The translations under genes and the position numbers were made by a program. The notes under the pieces are model-generated. The model worked only from the letters and a program-made list of their open reading frames with translations. It was not told where the DNA came from and ran no database searches. Shown piece after piece: positions 39,328 through 48,577 of a stretch of DNA of 64,000 bases. Numbering within the stretch: position 1 is the stretch's first letter; each line of letters begins with the position of its first letter. The stretch covers positions 3,329,001 through 3,393,000 of the forward strand of contig NZ_JBBOOE010000001.1 of the NCBI RefSeq assembly GCF_038002965.1. The letters are read 5' to 3'. The stretch is from Robertmurraya sp. FSL R5-0851 (lineage in GTDB: Bacteria; Bacillota; Bacilli; Bacillales; Cytobacillaceae).

Positions 39328-40761
39328 TATTTTATAGAAAGGTTTATTGTTCGCTATGTTAATAAAACGAATGTTTGCCTGAATTAATTCTTCCATTCTT
39401 TTTAAATGTTTTCCTTCCAAGCCAGAAAACACATCTTTTACAGCTTCCGTCGTTTCAATGGTAACAGACTCATAATCGGTCCCCCTTAGCTCCCAAAGCT
39501 CTCGTTCCAGCTTGAAGGCGACCGTTTCTGCACTTAGTACACTCCCAGTCCCATCGCATACTTTACATTTTTCTGTTAAACCTTCAGAAAGTGCTACTTT
39601 TGTTTTTTTTCTAGTAAGCTGCATGATACCTAGCTGTGTAAATCCAACCATTTTTGTTCGTTTATGATCCTTATTCAAAGCTCTTTCCAGCTTCTTCCGC
39701 ACTATTTCTCGGTCATTTACATCCTTCATATCAATAAAATCAATTAGAATAATTCCACCAATGTCTCTTATTCTTAATTGACGTGCAATCTCTTCAGCAG
39801 CTAGCTCATTCGTCTTAACAACCGTATCTTGAAGATGATTTTTCCCTGAATACTTTCCCGTATTCACATCAACAATGGTAAGAGCTTCCGTTTCATCAAT
39901 GACTATATACGCACCATTTGACAGCCAGACGACTCGTCTTAATGCTTTTTCAACGGATTCTTCAATCCCATAAGCGGAGAATATATTTTGTTTGTCATGA
40001 TGATAAATAATATCATATACTTGATTATTTAAATCTGCTAATAATTTTTCCTTTAGGCTGGCATCATCAATTACAATAGCTGCAGACTCCAACTTTTTTA
40101 GTTCTTCTCTTAGCTCCTTAATAAAATGCTCACTTTCGTGAACAATCAAAGGTTTCTTTACCATTTTTATAGATTTTGTGAGTTCATCATATTGAATTCG
40201 CAACTGGTGAAGCTCTGTTTCAATTTCCTCCCTATTTGCCTCCGTACATGATGTACGAAAAATGAGCCCTTCTTGCTCTTCTTTCAGCTCATGCCCTATT
40301 TGACGCCAGCTTTCTCTTTGCTGTGGATCTTCTATTTTTCTTGATACAGCGACGTAATAGCCATTCGGCAAATACACAATGTTCTTTCCGTTAAGCTCGA
40401 CAATACCTGTTAAACGTGGTCCTTTATCGCCGCTTGCATCTTTTTCCACCTGAACAAGGAGTCTCTCCCCTTGGTGGACAAATGAGCTAATCCCTTTGCT
40501 CTCTTTTATCGTCTTATCCTCTTTTGATGATAAAAATGAAACGAGCTTGTCTCTATGTAAGAACCCTTGTTTTTCTTCTCCAATATCAACAAAAGCAGCA
40601 TGTAACCCTGGCATGACTTTAGTTACTGTACCAACATATATATTCCCAACGAGCGACTGCTGCTTTGGTTGTTCAATATACAGCTTCTCAACTTTTTGAT
40701 CCTTGAGTATCGCATAGCGTTTTTCTCTACCTAAATAATTCACAATGATCTTATCCAACAT
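39313..40761 (-). CDS. rng: Ribonuclease E/G family endoribonuclease
   Basis: This 482-residue protein is an Rne/Rng-type single-strand endoribonuclease. It has an N-terminal S1 RNA-binding domain (GNIYVGTVTKVMPGLHAAFV, near residue 38), 5'-sensor and catalytic regions with the metal-binding Asp residues in LTIVDVNTGKYSGKN and GGIILIDFIDMKD, and the Zn-link CKVCDGTG. The length matches RNase G rather than RNase E, as there is no long degradosome tail. B. subtilis 168 lacks this family and relies on RNase Y and J, so the gene is informative about the lineage. It starts 44 bases after spoIVFB. Confidence 0.95.
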   Translation of the reverse strand: MLDKIIVNYLGREKRYAILKDQKVEKLYIEQPKQQSLVGNIYVGTVTKVMPGLHAAFVDIGEEKQGFLHRDKLVSFLSSKEDKTIKESKGISSFVHQGERLLVQVEKDASGDKGPRLTGIVELNGKNIVYLPNGYYVAVSRKIEDPQQRESWRQIGHELKEEQEGLIFRTSCTEANREEIETELHQLRIQYDELTKSIKMVKKPLIVHESEHFIKELREELKKLESAAIVIDDASLKEKLLADLNNQVYDIIYHHDKQNIFSAYGIEESVEKALRRVVWLSNGAYIVIDETEALTIVDVNTGKYSGKNHLQDTVVKTNELAAEEIARQLRIRDIGGIILIDFIDMKDVNDREIVRKKLERALNKDHKRTKMVGFTQLGIMQLTRKKTKVALSEGLTEKCKVCDGTGSVLSAETVAFKLERELWELRGTDYESVTIETTEAVKDVFSGLEGKHLKRMEELIQANIRFINIANNKPFYKITKLI

Positions 40762-40803
40762 CTATTCCTCACTTTATCAAAACATCACCTTTATTATCAT
40801 AGT

Positions 40804-41670
40804 TCAATATTGATAAAGCAAATCCTTCATTCTTGCCATCAAAAGTTTATCAGCAAAGTAAGCATGTAACACTTCGTTTTCATCTAACAATCTTTTCTCC
40901 TGTGCATCATTCTCAATGATAATCGGATGCTTACAGCCTCTTTGAAATCTTTCAAGTACATGAATAACCAACTCGTCCTCTTCCACGTTTAATGGAATGA
41001 GTGTTCCAAACGTGTCCTTTTTCCCGTAATAGCGTTCCAGTAGAAATCGAACAAACACATACCTTCTTTGCTTCCATTCATAATACAATGAAAACAAAAG
41101 AAACGAGATGATAATCCAAACATTAAGATTTAAAGGCTCTGTCACTAAAATGACCGCACTAAATAATCCTAAAGCAATGAAAGAAAGAAGAAGTGTTTGT
41201 TTAAATGCCTTTGGAAATGGCTTCTTGATAGAAAGCCATAAAAAAACGAACTTCCCACCGTCTAATGGCCATATAGGTAGTAAATTAAATAAAAATATCA
41301 TCAGATTATACTGTAGAAACATGGAGAACAAATGGTCATTTACAAATCCCACTTGATGAAGTAAATAAGCAACAGCAACAAGCCATATATGTTGTACAGG
41401 TCCAGACAATACAACGATCGCTTCTTCTCTAAGCGGTCTGTTTCCGTGTTCATCCATCTCTGCAACCCCACCGAATGGAAGCAACGTGATTTTTTTAATT
41501 CTCCATGAAAAATAGGAAGCAGCTACCCCATGGCCTAACTCATGTGTAAAGATAATGATTAAGAGGAGAAGAAGTTCATAAAAATGACCTGTCACTACAG
41601 ACAAAGCCACAACTACCCACAAAAGTGGATGAATATAAATTTTTGAAAAAAGCTCCATTATTTTATTCAA
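40804..41670 (-). CDS. spoIVFB: Stage IV sporulation intramembrane metalloprotease SpoIVFB
   Basis: SpoIVFB is the site-2-type protease that releases active sigma-K from its pro-form in the mother cell. The 288-residue protein has six or so membrane segments, the zinc site FTHELGHG (HExxH at about residues 43-47) and the third ligand in NLLPIWPLDGGK, followed by a C-terminal CBS-like domain. The start is TTG or the ATG four codons later. It overlaps spoIVFA by eight bases, as expected for the complex they form. Confidence 0.95.
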   Translation of the reverse strand: MNKIMELFSKIYIHPLLWVVVALSVVTGHFYELLLLLIIIFTHELGHGVAASYFSWRIKKITLLPFGGVAEMDEHGNRPLREEAIVVLSGPVQHIWLVAVAYLLHQVGFVNDHLFSMFLQYNLMIFLFNLLPIWPLDGGKFVFLWLSIKKPFPKAFKQTLLLSFIALGLFSAVILVTEPLNLNVWIIISFLLFSLYYEWKQRRYVFVRFLLERYYGKKDTFGTLIPLNVEEDELVIHVLERFQRGCKHPIIIENDAQEKRLLDENEVLHAYFADKLLMARMKDLLYQY

Positions 41671-42439
41671 CCTGAATCACCTGGAAAGGGTCTATAAATT
41701 CATTACCTTCTTTTAAGGCAAAGTAAAAGGAACCTTTTTCTCCATCCCCACTATCCCTGGCTGTTCCAATTTCTTTCCCTTTCTCGATATATTCATAAAG
41801 ATTAACCGAAATGTCATCAAGATTCCCATACCAAGTCTCACTCTTATCACCGTGCTGAACAATAACCGTCTTACCGAATCCCTCTTTTACACCGGCAAAT
41901 TCAACCATTCCACCACTCATCGCGGAAACGGCTGCACCTTTAGGTGTTTCAATGGTTACCTTTTGTCCGTCTTCGCCAAATTCCTCTAGAATCTTCCCTG
42001 ATGCCGGTAGGGCATATGGCTGTGATTCCTCTTGCACTTCTTCCGATTCTTTATTTGTAAACGGTAAGAGTGCAAGAGGCTTTCCAAACTGCTCTTCGTA
42101 CCAGTTTGCTACTGTCGTAAATTGAAAATCCTTCTCCATGTTTATCGATACAAATTCTCTAACACTCTCAAATCTAGCGTCATTGTTTCTAAAAATAATC
42201 GCGATTAAGAACACCAAAATAGTTGACGCTAATATTTTAAAGATAAATACTTCCTTTTTAAAAAGTGGATGAAGCTCTTCTTCTTTCCCACTTTCATATG
42301 TGGGAATCCGATCATATCCGTGTGTTTCTTCCGTTTCTGGCAGCAACAGTCTTGAATGAGCCACGGTCTGTGTAAGCCTGTCCCTTTCCCTTTTTCGCTT
42401 TGCAATACGTTTACGAATCTCATCCGGTCTAGCCCTCAT
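41663..42439 (-). CDS. spoIVFA: Stage IV sporulation protein SpoIVFA, M23-family regulator
   Basis: SpoIVFA holds SpoIVFB inactive together with BofA until SpoIVB signals from the forespore. The 258 residues have a basic cytoplasmic N-terminus (RKRIAKRKRERDRLTQ), one membrane helix (IFKILASTILVFLIAIIF) and a C-terminal M23/LytM-like domain (GGMVEFAGVKEGFGKTVIVQ, then GDKSETWYGNLDDI). The LytM metal-binding residues are mostly absent, in keeping with a regulatory role. It is translated before spoIVFB. Confidence 0.93.
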   Translation of the reverse strand: MRARPDEIRKRIAKRKRERDRLTQTVAHSRLLLPETEETHGYDRIPTYESGKEEELHPLFKKEVFIFKILASTILVFLIAIIFRNNDARFESVREFVSINMEKDFQFTTVANWYEEQFGKPLALLPFTNKESEEVQEESQPYALPASGKILEEFGEDGQKVTIETPKGAAVSAMSGGMVEFAGVKEGFGKTVIVQHGDKSETWYGNLDDISVNLYEYIEKGKEIGTARDSGDGEKGSFYFALKEGNEFIDPFQVIQVE

Positions 42440-42542
42440 GGTTTCCCCACCAATCCTTTTTACGTTTTGTACAAGTTTATGTGCAAAAGGACAAACCTAT
42501 GACAAGACAATTCAATTACAAGGACAAAGAAACCAAAAATAA

Positions 42543-42563
42543 AAACCGAGAAAAATCTCGGTT
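42543..42563 (-). terminator. Terminator downstream of minD
   Basis: AAAACCGAGATTTTTCTCGGTTTTT on the minus strand, directly after the minD stop. Confidence 0.85.
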
Positions 42564-43367
42564 TTACTTAACACCAAAAAACTTTTTAATTTTAGTAAAT
42601 ACACCCTTATCACTATCATCAAGCTGTTGGAGAGGTATGGATTCGCCTAGTATTCGGCGTGCAATATTTCGATAAGCAATTGATGCTTTTGAATTAGGAT
42701 TAAGTGCGATTGGTTCACCATGATTAGACGCTTTAATCACTTCGTCATCATCTGCCACTATTCCAATTAAATCAATAGATAGGTGTGCGGTGATTTCGTC
42801 TACATCAAGCATATCTCCATTTTTCATCATATGGCTGCGTATACGATTAATCACGAGCTTTGGCGCCTCCACATTTTCTTCCTTTTCCAGTAGTCCGATG
42901 ATTCTGTCCGCATCCCGAACAGCTGAAACCTCAGGTGTAGTTACAACAATAGCTTTATCCGCACCTGCAACTGCATTTTTGTAACCTTGCTCAATTCCCG
43001 CCGGACAGTCAATAATAATATAATCATAGTCCTGCTTCAAATTGTTAATCAATGTTTTCATTTGTTCAGGCTGAACTGCCGTTTTATCACTAGTTTGTGC
43101 TGCTGGAAGCAGGTAAAGTAGATCATCAAATCTCTTATCTTTAACTAACGCTTGATGAATCTTACAGCGACCTTCCACGACGTCAACTAAATCGTAAATA
43201 ATTCGGTTTTCAAGTCCCATCACAACGTCTAAGTTTCTCAATCCAATATCTGTATCAACAAGGCAGACACGCTTCCCTTGTAAGGCTAGTGCAGTACCAA
43301 TATTTGCAGAAGTAGTCGTTTTCCCTACTCCACCTTTTCCTGAAGTTACAACAATGGCTTGTCCCAT
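42564..43367 (-). CDS. minD: Septum site-determining ATPase MinD
   Basis: MinD is the membrane-binding ATPase that recruits MinC to prevent polar division. The 267-residue protein has the deviant Walker A VTSGKGGVGKTTT at the N-terminus, the switch motifs DTDIGLRNLD and IIDCPAGIEQG, and a C-terminal amphipathic membrane-targeting helix (VFTKIKKFFGVK). It is one base after minC in the same operon. Confidence 0.98.
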   Translation of the reverse strand: MGQAIVVTSGKGGVGKTTTSANIGTALALQGKRVCLVDTDIGLRNLDVVMGLENRIIYDLVDVVEGRCKIHQALVKDKRFDDLLYLLPAAQTSDKTAVQPEQMKTLINNLKQDYDYIIIDCPAGIEQGYKNAVAGADKAIVVTTPEVSAVRDADRIIGLLEKEENVEAPKLVINRIRSHMMKNGDMLDVDEITAHLSIDLIGIVADDDEVIKASNHGEPIALNPNSKASIAYRNIARRILGESIPLQQLDDSDKGVFTKIKKFFGVK

Positions 43368-43368
43368 T

Positions 43369-44049
43369 TTAGCGTCCCCCTTTCAGCTTCGTTAAGTTTG
43401 GTCTTAGCTGAGATAATACTTGCAATCTATCAATAACAATTTGATCATTTTCATCAATATAGGCACATTCCATCTCCCGTCTCTCCTTGTCTGTTCCATA
43501 ATCAGGAGCACGGTTAATGCAATGACTTATTCTAATTTGTGAAGGATTCATTACTGAGGCAACAACGACTGCCTTTGAATTTCCAAAGCATCCTGCGTGA
43601 GCAATTCCCTTTAATGCTCCTATAATAAAGATATTCCCACCGGCTCGAACCGTTCCACCAGGATTTACATCTCCCACCAAAAGCAAATCACCTGGTGTTT
43701 CTAGTACTTGACCTGACCGAATAACTCTCGCTACTGGGATGATCTCATTTGCCGCTATTGCTAGATCAGCCTCTTCCCTTGTCATTACATTTGATTGAAT
43801 TAATTCAACAACTAAATTCTTTTTTTGGCGTATTAAATTTTTAATTTCTTCTTGCTGTTCTTCTGTCAAGTATCGGTTACCTACTTGAACTCGTACGGAT
43901 ATTAAAGGTCGATCCTTGTTAGCTAAAGAATTTTCGGTTAATTTGGAATCTAATTCCTTTTTTAATTCTTCATAGGAGCAAAGATCATCTAAGTGTAACG
44001 TTAATCCATCCTTTGTTCCTTTAATTAGCACATTTTGTGTCTTCTTCAT
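43369..44049 (-). CDS. minC: Septum site-determining protein MinC
   Basis: MinC blocks FtsZ polymerisation near poles. The 226 residues have an N-terminal FtsZ-binding domain and the C-terminal beta-helix domain with [19 protein letters not shown] and [13 protein letters not shown]. It precedes minD in one operon, which is last in the mreBCD-minCD order. Confidence 0.97.
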   Translation of the reverse strand: MKKTQNVLIKGTKDGLTLHLDDLCSYEELKKELDSKLTENSLANKDRPLISVRVQVGNRYLTEEQQEEIKNLIRQKKNLVVELIQSNVMTREEADLAIAANEIIPVARVIRSGQVLETPGDLLLVGDVNPGGTVRAGGNIFIIGALKGIAHAGCFGNSKAVVVASVMNPSQIRISHCINRAPDYGTDKERREMECAYIDENDQIVIDRLQVLSQLRPNLTKLKGGR

Positions 44050-44191
44050 GATAAGTTGGTCACCTCAATAGAAAAGCATCCCTCGATGTAAAAAAACCTA
44101 AGTATAAAAGCTCAACGAAATAAACTGACATATATCTTTATATTATTTCGACCTTAAGCCCCAGAAATCCTTTTTAAATAGAACTGATTTT

Positions 44192-44710
44192 TTATTCATT
44201 TCTAAGTTCCTCTGCATACTTATCAAACTGTCGTTTAAGAGGAAAGGAAACCAAAATCGTAAACACTAAATTTAGTATTAAGGTCGGATAAAGCCTCTCC
44301 TGTAAGAAAGTTTGAAATGCCATTTCGGTTACTTTTAATAAATAGTTTAACTCATACACACCAAGCTCTAGTAGGATAATTCCCACCATAGATGTTAATG
44401 AAACTACAACGAGATGATTATGTATAAGCTGCATCGTCTTTGAAACAAAATAAGCAATAAGTGGGTACAAAAAGAAATAAATCCCAATTACTTCTGTATA
44501 AACAATATCAAAGAGCAGCCCAAAAATAGCCGCATACAGAATCCCTTGTTTCTTTCCACCGTAAACGGTTAAAAACAAAAGAACTACTAAAAGAAAATGA
44601 GGGACGATGATGCGATCACTATTAAAAAGCTGCGGAGAAAAAAGTTCAACAAACAGACTCTCTAGTATGAAAAAAAATAACACAAAAATAGGAAGAAGGA
44701 GTTTTTTCAC
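44192..44710 (-). CDS. mreD: Rod shape-determining protein MreD
   Basis: MreD is a 172-residue polytopic membrane protein of the elongasome. Five hydrophobic stretches are visible, from LLLPIFVLFFFILESLFVEL to LNLVFTILVSFPLK. The start is GTG with GGAGGAGGAATT upstream and overlaps the mreC stop by four bases (GTGA). It is followed by a 140-base gap before minC. Confidence 0.95.
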   Translation of the reverse strand: MKKLLLPIFVLFFFILESLFVELFSPQLFNSDRIIVPHFLLVVLLFLTVYGGKKQGILYAAIFGLLFDIVYTEVIGIYFFLYPLIAYFVSKTMQLIHNHLVVVSLTSMVGIILLELGVYELNYLLKVTEMAFQTFLQERLYPTLILNLVFTILVSFPLKRQFDKYAEELRNE

Positions 44711-45588
44711 AATTCCTCCTCCTCTTCGCTAGTAATATCACTTAAGTCAGGTGCTTGTGTTTTCACAGTGACAACCATAACATGACGGATATCATAAAAG
44801 TCAGCACCTGGCTCCACGTAAGCAGTTTGATTTAAACCAAATTCATCTGGAACGACTTCAACTACTTTTCCAACTGGCAAGTTTTGTGGAAATACTCCTC
44901 CTAGTCCTGAAGTAGTAACAATTTGGTCTTTCTCTATTTTTGCATCATACGGTAGTCTCTTTAGTTTTAGGAGCTTCCTTTCCTCATCATAACCTTCAAT
45001 AGTCCCGTATGTTTCTGTTTCACCTATAATTTTTGCAGAAATTCGATTGGTTGGATCATTTGCACTTAATAGCTGAATGGTCGAAGTGAACTGACTCGTG
45101 CTTTTTACTTTTCCAATTAGCCCATTTGCAGTAATAACCGCCATATTTTGTTGGATACCGTCTTGTTTCCCCTTATTAATAACAAGTAGTTCATGCCATC
45201 TTTCAGGGTTTCTACCAACAACGATTGCTTGGACAGGATCAAACGCACTTAAATCTTCCTTATTATCAAGAATCTCGCGTAGTTCTTTATTCTCTTTTGC
45301 TAGCGTTTGAACATCTACCTCAAGTTGCACTAACTCGTCTAATCGAGCTTTTAATTCCTTGTTCTCTTCATATGTATTTTGCAAATCTCTTACATTCTCA
45401 AAGAAACCTGCTACATAATTGGTAGGACGCGAAAAGGCTGATTGTACCCATCCTGTCGTATCTTTAATAAATTGTTCAGGCCATGTTAACTTCTCTCGCT
45501 CTCTTATAGAAAAACCGATTAATGCCACGAGAATGATGATGCTAACTAATAAAATGATAAGGCGTTTATTTGATAAAAATTGTGGCAT
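44707..45588 (-). CDS. mreC: Rod shape-determining protein MreC
   Basis: MreC is an elongasome scaffold between MreB and PBP2. The 293 residues have one N-terminal membrane helix (LIILLVSIIILVALIGFSI), a coiled coil (TYEENKELKARLDELVQLE), and two extracellular beta-barrel domains with VVGRNPERWHELLVINKG and IVTTSGLGGVFPQNLPVG. It lies between mreB and mreD; the upstream gap holds a large hairpin. Confidence 0.96.
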   Translation of the reverse strand: MPQFLSNKRLIILLVSIIILVALIGFSIREREKLTWPEQFIKDTTGWVQSAFSRPTNYVAGFFENVRDLQNTYEENKELKARLDELVQLEVDVQTLAKENKELREILDNKEDLSAFDPVQAIVVGRNPERWHELLVINKGKQDGIQQNMAVITANGLIGKVKSTSQFTSTIQLLSANDPTNRISAKIIGETETYGTIEGYDEERKLLKLKRLPYDAKIEKDQIVTTSGLGGVFPQNLPVGKVVEVVPDEFGLNQTAYVEPGADFYDIRHVMVVTVKTQAPDLSDITSEEEEEL

Positions 45589-45629
45589 TTCTTACACCTC
45601 AAGTGAAAATATTCCCACACAGGGGTATT

Positions 45630-45653
45630 CCCTCACTCCTTAAGGAGTGAGGG
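45630..45653. other. 24-bp perfect palindrome between mreB and mreC
   Basis: The two arms CCCTCACTCCTT and AAGGAGTGAGGG are exact complements. In RNA this would be a stable hairpin in the mreB-mreC junction, with no T-run. It may stabilise or process the mRNA or adjust downstream expression. Confidence 0.6.
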
Positions 45654-45666
45654 AAGGTTAGATTGC

Positions 45667-46689
45667 TTATCGTGTTTCTGAAGCTTTATTTTTAAAAAGA
45701 TGAATATGATCTAGAGCTTTTCCTGTACCTATTGCCACACAATCTAGTGGGTTTTCAGCAATGAGGACTGGCATATTTGTTTCTTCACTAATTACTCGGT
45801 CTAAATTGCGAAGGAGCGCACCTCCACCTGTAAGGACAATCCCACGATCCATAATATCTGCAGCAAGCTCTGGTGGAGTTTTTTCCAATGTCAGCTTAAC
45901 TGCATCGACGATTGCATATACTGTATCATGAAGCGCCTTCGAGATTTCCTCTGCTCTAATTTCAATCGTTTTCGGTAGTCCCGTTAACAAATCACGACCG
46001 CGTATTTCCATATTTTCAATTCCTTCTGGGTCACCCGCACTTCCAATTTCCACTTTAATCGTTTCTGCTGTACGATCACCGATCAAAAGATTGTACGTTT
46101 TTCGAATATAATTAATAATGGCATCATCCATCTCATCCCCAGCAATGCGAATGGACTGACTTGTCACGATGCCCCCTAATGAGATAATGGCCACTTCAGT
46201 TGTCCCTCCGCCGATATCGACAACCATGCTGCCAGTAGGCTCCCATACAGGAAGATTCGCTCCGATTGCAGCAGCAAATGGTTCTTCTATTGGGTATGCA
46301 TCCCTAGCACCCGCTTGACGAGTTGCATCTATTACTGCTCTTTGTTCAACAGCCGTTATCCCTGATGGTACACATACCATTACATAAGGTTTGCCTGAAA
46401 AGAAGCCCTTGCTTTTGTTTGCCGAATTTATGTAATATTTCATCATCGTTGCAGTTGTTTCATAATCAGCAATAACTCCGTCTTTCATTGGTCTAAGAGC
46501 TACCACATTACCAGGTGTTCGACCAATCATATTTTTCGCATCGTTCCCTACAGCTACAATATGTTTTGTATCTGTTTGTAGTGCAACAACAGAAGGTTCT
46601 CTTACAACAATCCCTTTTCCCTTTACATACACAAGCGTATTTGCTGTTCCTAAATCAATTCCAAGATCTCTTGTTCCTATTCCAAACAT
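45667..46689 (-). CDS. mreB: Rod shape-determining protein MreB (actin-like)
   Basis: MreB polymerises under the membrane to guide cell-wall elongation. The 340-residue protein has the actin phosphate 1 motif [15 protein letters not shown], the phosphate 2 motif [15 protein letters not shown] and adenosine motif [15 protein letters not shown]. The ATG of MFGIG follows AAGGGAGATAC; eight more codons upstream have no ribosome binding site. In B. subtilis the order is radC-mreB-mreC-mreD-minC-minD, so transcripts entering from radC must pass the group II intron. Confidence 0.98.
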   Translation of the reverse strand: MFGIGTRDLGIDLGTANTLVYVKGKGIVVREPSVVALQTDTKHIVAVGNDAKNMIGRTPGNVVALRPMKDGVIADYETTATMMKYYINSANKSKGFFSGKPYVMVCVPSGITAVEQRAVIDATRQAGARDAYPIEEPFAAAIGANLPVWEPTGSMVVDIGGGTTEVAIISLGGIVTSQSIRIAGDEMDDAIINYIRKTYNLLIGDRTAETIKVEIGSAGDPEGIENMEIRGRDLLTGLPKTIEIRAEEISKALHDTVYAIVDAVKLTLEKTPPELAADIMDRGIVLTGGGALLRNLDRVISEETNMPVLIAENPLDCVAIGTGKALDHIHLFKNKASETR

Positions 46690-46866
46690 GAAGTATCTCC
46701 CTTTCTCATCCAAATCGTACGAATAAAGTCATCCGTCTAATGGTTTGTCCAATATGGAATTTCACTTTTTCTAGTCAAAACTATTTATTATGAATTCATC
46801 TTAGTAATTTCATTGCAAAAAAATCATAAAGCTTATTATATCGCATCGTCAAATAAATTCATAGTG

Positions 46867-47007
46867 TCATAAATAGCCTTTTTCCTTTAAACTAACAAAT
46901 TTATTTTCCCCAATAATTAAATGATCAAGAATCTCAATACCTAATATTTTTCCACATTCCGCTAGTCTTTTCGTAACCTCAATATCCTCCTTGCTAGGAG
47001 TAGGATC
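46867..47007 (-). CDS. radC: radC exon 2: C-terminal part of the RadC JAMM protein
   Basis: This 141-base exon encodes the last 46 residues of RadC. It starts exactly [20 protein letters not shown] and ends [10 protein letters not shown] before a TGA stop. In intact RadC this block directly follows HNHPSG. Joining the two exons without the intron gives 229 residues with no gap or frameshift, the normal family length, and restores the metal-ligand pattern H-x-H-x7-S-x2-D. It has no start codon or ribosome binding site of its own, so it is made only after splicing. Confidence 0.93.
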   Translation of the reverse strand, partial: DPTPSKEDIEVTKRLAECGKILGIEILDHLIIGENKFVSLKEKGYL

Positions 47008-47062
47008 GTAGGGTAGGAGAAAAGCGCCATCCAAGTAGCTACGGTTTCTTCTCTCCTCCCGC
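47008..47062 (-). ncRNA. Group II intron domain VI with bulged branch-point adenosine
   Basis: GGGAGGAGA pairs with TCTCCT-A-CCC near the intron 3' end, leaving one A unpaired on the 3' strand (complement of base 47014). It is seven nucleotides from the splice site, as required for the branch point. Confidence 0.85.
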
Positions 47063-47063
47063 A

Positions 47064-47097
47064 GAACCGTACGTACACCTTTTAGCGTATACGGCTC
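47064..47097 (-). ncRNA. Group II intron domain V, the catalytic hairpin
   Basis: The 34-base element reads GAGCCGTATACGCT-AAAA-GGTGTACGTACGGTTC-like on the minus strand: a lower stem GAGCCGTA/TACGGTTC with the AGC catalytic triad, a two-base bulge, and an upper stem closed by a GNRA-like AAAA loop. The sequence closely matches the common bacterial group II domain V. Confidence 0.93.
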
Positions 47098-47111
47098 GCC
47101 AGCTACAAGGC

Positions 47112-48341
47112 TTAATATCTCAAAAAGGAAAACTCAGATAATTTAATAAATGGATATAAACTTTCTACTTCTCCTTCTGCTTTCACTTTTATACAAAGAT
47201 CTCCTTGTTTATATGATTTCATTTCAAGACTAACTTTGTTAATGGAGCACTTTCTTTTCATTGCTATTGTCCTAATATAACTGCCTCTAGCTAATGAGAA
47301 TAGTTTCGAAAAGTCATGCCAATTATTTGCTCCTCGATAATCCAAAACGAACTTGCTTAATTCGGCATGGTAGACCCGCATGATTTTTCGTTCAGAGAGG
47401 TTGATCAATCCTGGGCGAGGCATAGGAAGAAAGGCTTCAATCTCTCCATATTTTTTGGACAGTCTCTTTAGTGTAACGTCAGGTATTTTGAAAAGAAGAG
47501 TGTTAGTCTGTTTACACCTTTTCATCTCATAACCACATACTAAAACCGGTTTCTCAAGATTGGAAAGGTAAAGGGAATATTCTTTGTTTGCGTATAAAAG
47601 TTTTGAGCTGAAAAATAGTTGAATCTCATTAAAAGCATGAACTGCTTCGTCTTTAGATCCCTTAAATGTCATCAAGAAATGGTCAACCTCTTGTATATAC
47701 TTGAACGTTCCTATGCTAGTATTTGCCTTTTTTCCTTTATTCAACTTCAACCTCAAAAATAAATCCACTTCTTGAAAATAAATAGAGTAAAGAATTGATA
47801 TGAGAGTTGCACCTTTATTTGAAGTAGTTTTATCGATTATCCCGGAGAATATTGCATGATGAAGGAGGAGTAAGAAACGTCGGTCACTCACCTTATTTTC
47901 AATATTTTTCAGGAGTAGATGGTACCAAACAGAAGTCTTCTTTTGATTTATACCCCCATAAATCAACCAGGTTTGGTCATTCCAATTTCTTTTTACCTCT
48001 TTGAGAGATTGATTCAGAACATCCTTATTAAGGTGAGTTTCTTTAAATATGGTTGTAAGAATGACCTTAATCACCTCGAGGACCATTAACTCTCTATAAG
48101 AGGGAGGCTGCAACCTATCCCTATGATTTTCGAATCGAAACGTTCCCTTTTTAAGTTTTAAAATGATTTCATCCACTTCTTGTATATGAACTTCATTTAA
48201 AGTTTTCAAATCATATAATTGTTTATGAGCCTTTATCCATAAATCACTCTTATACATAAGACGATAGCAATCAGTAATTTGTTTCCCTTTTTGTAAAGCC
48301 TTTTTCAAAACGTCTAATTGTTGAAATGGATTAATTGCCAT
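47112..48341 (-). CDS. Group II intron maturase-like protein with degenerate reverse transcriptase
   Basis: This about 409-residue protein aligns by eye with LtrA-type intron proteins: [20 protein letters not shown] at the start, [33 protein letters not shown], a GCYEM-like YEMK block and a C-terminal X (maturase) domain around [20 protein letters not shown]. The RT active site is lost: YADD is replaced by QEVDH (about residue 217) and the motif A region reads [15 protein letters not shown] with no Asp. The protein ends soon after the X domain, so the D/En regions are absent or reduced. The start with AAAGGTG eight bases upstream is chosen over an upstream TTG. It is probably a splicing factor for its own intron and not a mobility enzyme. 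Confidence 0.88.
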   Translation of the reverse strand: MAINPFQQLDVLKKALQKGKQITDCYRLMYKSDLWIKAHKQLYDLKTLNEVHIQEVDEIILKLKKGTFRFENHRDRLQPPSYRELMVLEVIKVILTTIFKETHLNKDVLNQSLKEVKRNWNDQTWLIYGGINQKKTSVWYHLLLKNIENKVSDRRFLLLLHHAIFSGIIDKTTSNKGATLISILYSIYFQEVDLFLRLKLNKGKKANTSIGTFKYIQEVDHFLMTFKGSKDEAVHAFNEIQLFFSSKLLYANKEYSLYLSNLEKPVLVCGYEMKRCKQTNTLLFKIPDVTLKRLSKKYGEIEAFLPMPRPGLINLSERKIMRVYHAELSKFVLDYRGANNWHDFSKLFSLARGSYIRTIAMKRKCSINKVSLEMKSYKQGDLCIKVKAEGEVESLYPFIKLSEFSFLRY

Positions 48342-48571
48342 GTTCATGACACCTTTCAATGGACGAATAGTAGCCTGTCACCCTTCCCCTTGCTAAGCCC
48401 ATTACAGGCAAACGTTGAGTAATATGGTGACTCCGTTACCTTATACAACCTTAGTTGCACTTAGGCAATCCCTGAATTATGCAGCATAATAGAGCGTGAT
48501 GGTTAGGTACCCCTTTTGACGTTTTACTCTTTACCTGAGTATAGAAGGACAATCCTTACAATCATAAAAAG

Positions 48572-48577
48572 TCAGGA
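48572..48577 (-). other. Candidate EBS1 in intron domain I
   Basis: TCCTGA on the intron strand, 275-280 bases from its 5' end, is the exact complement of the last six bases of exon 1 (TCAGGA, IBS1). The distance is what is expected for EBS1 of a bacterial group II intron. Confidence 0.65.
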
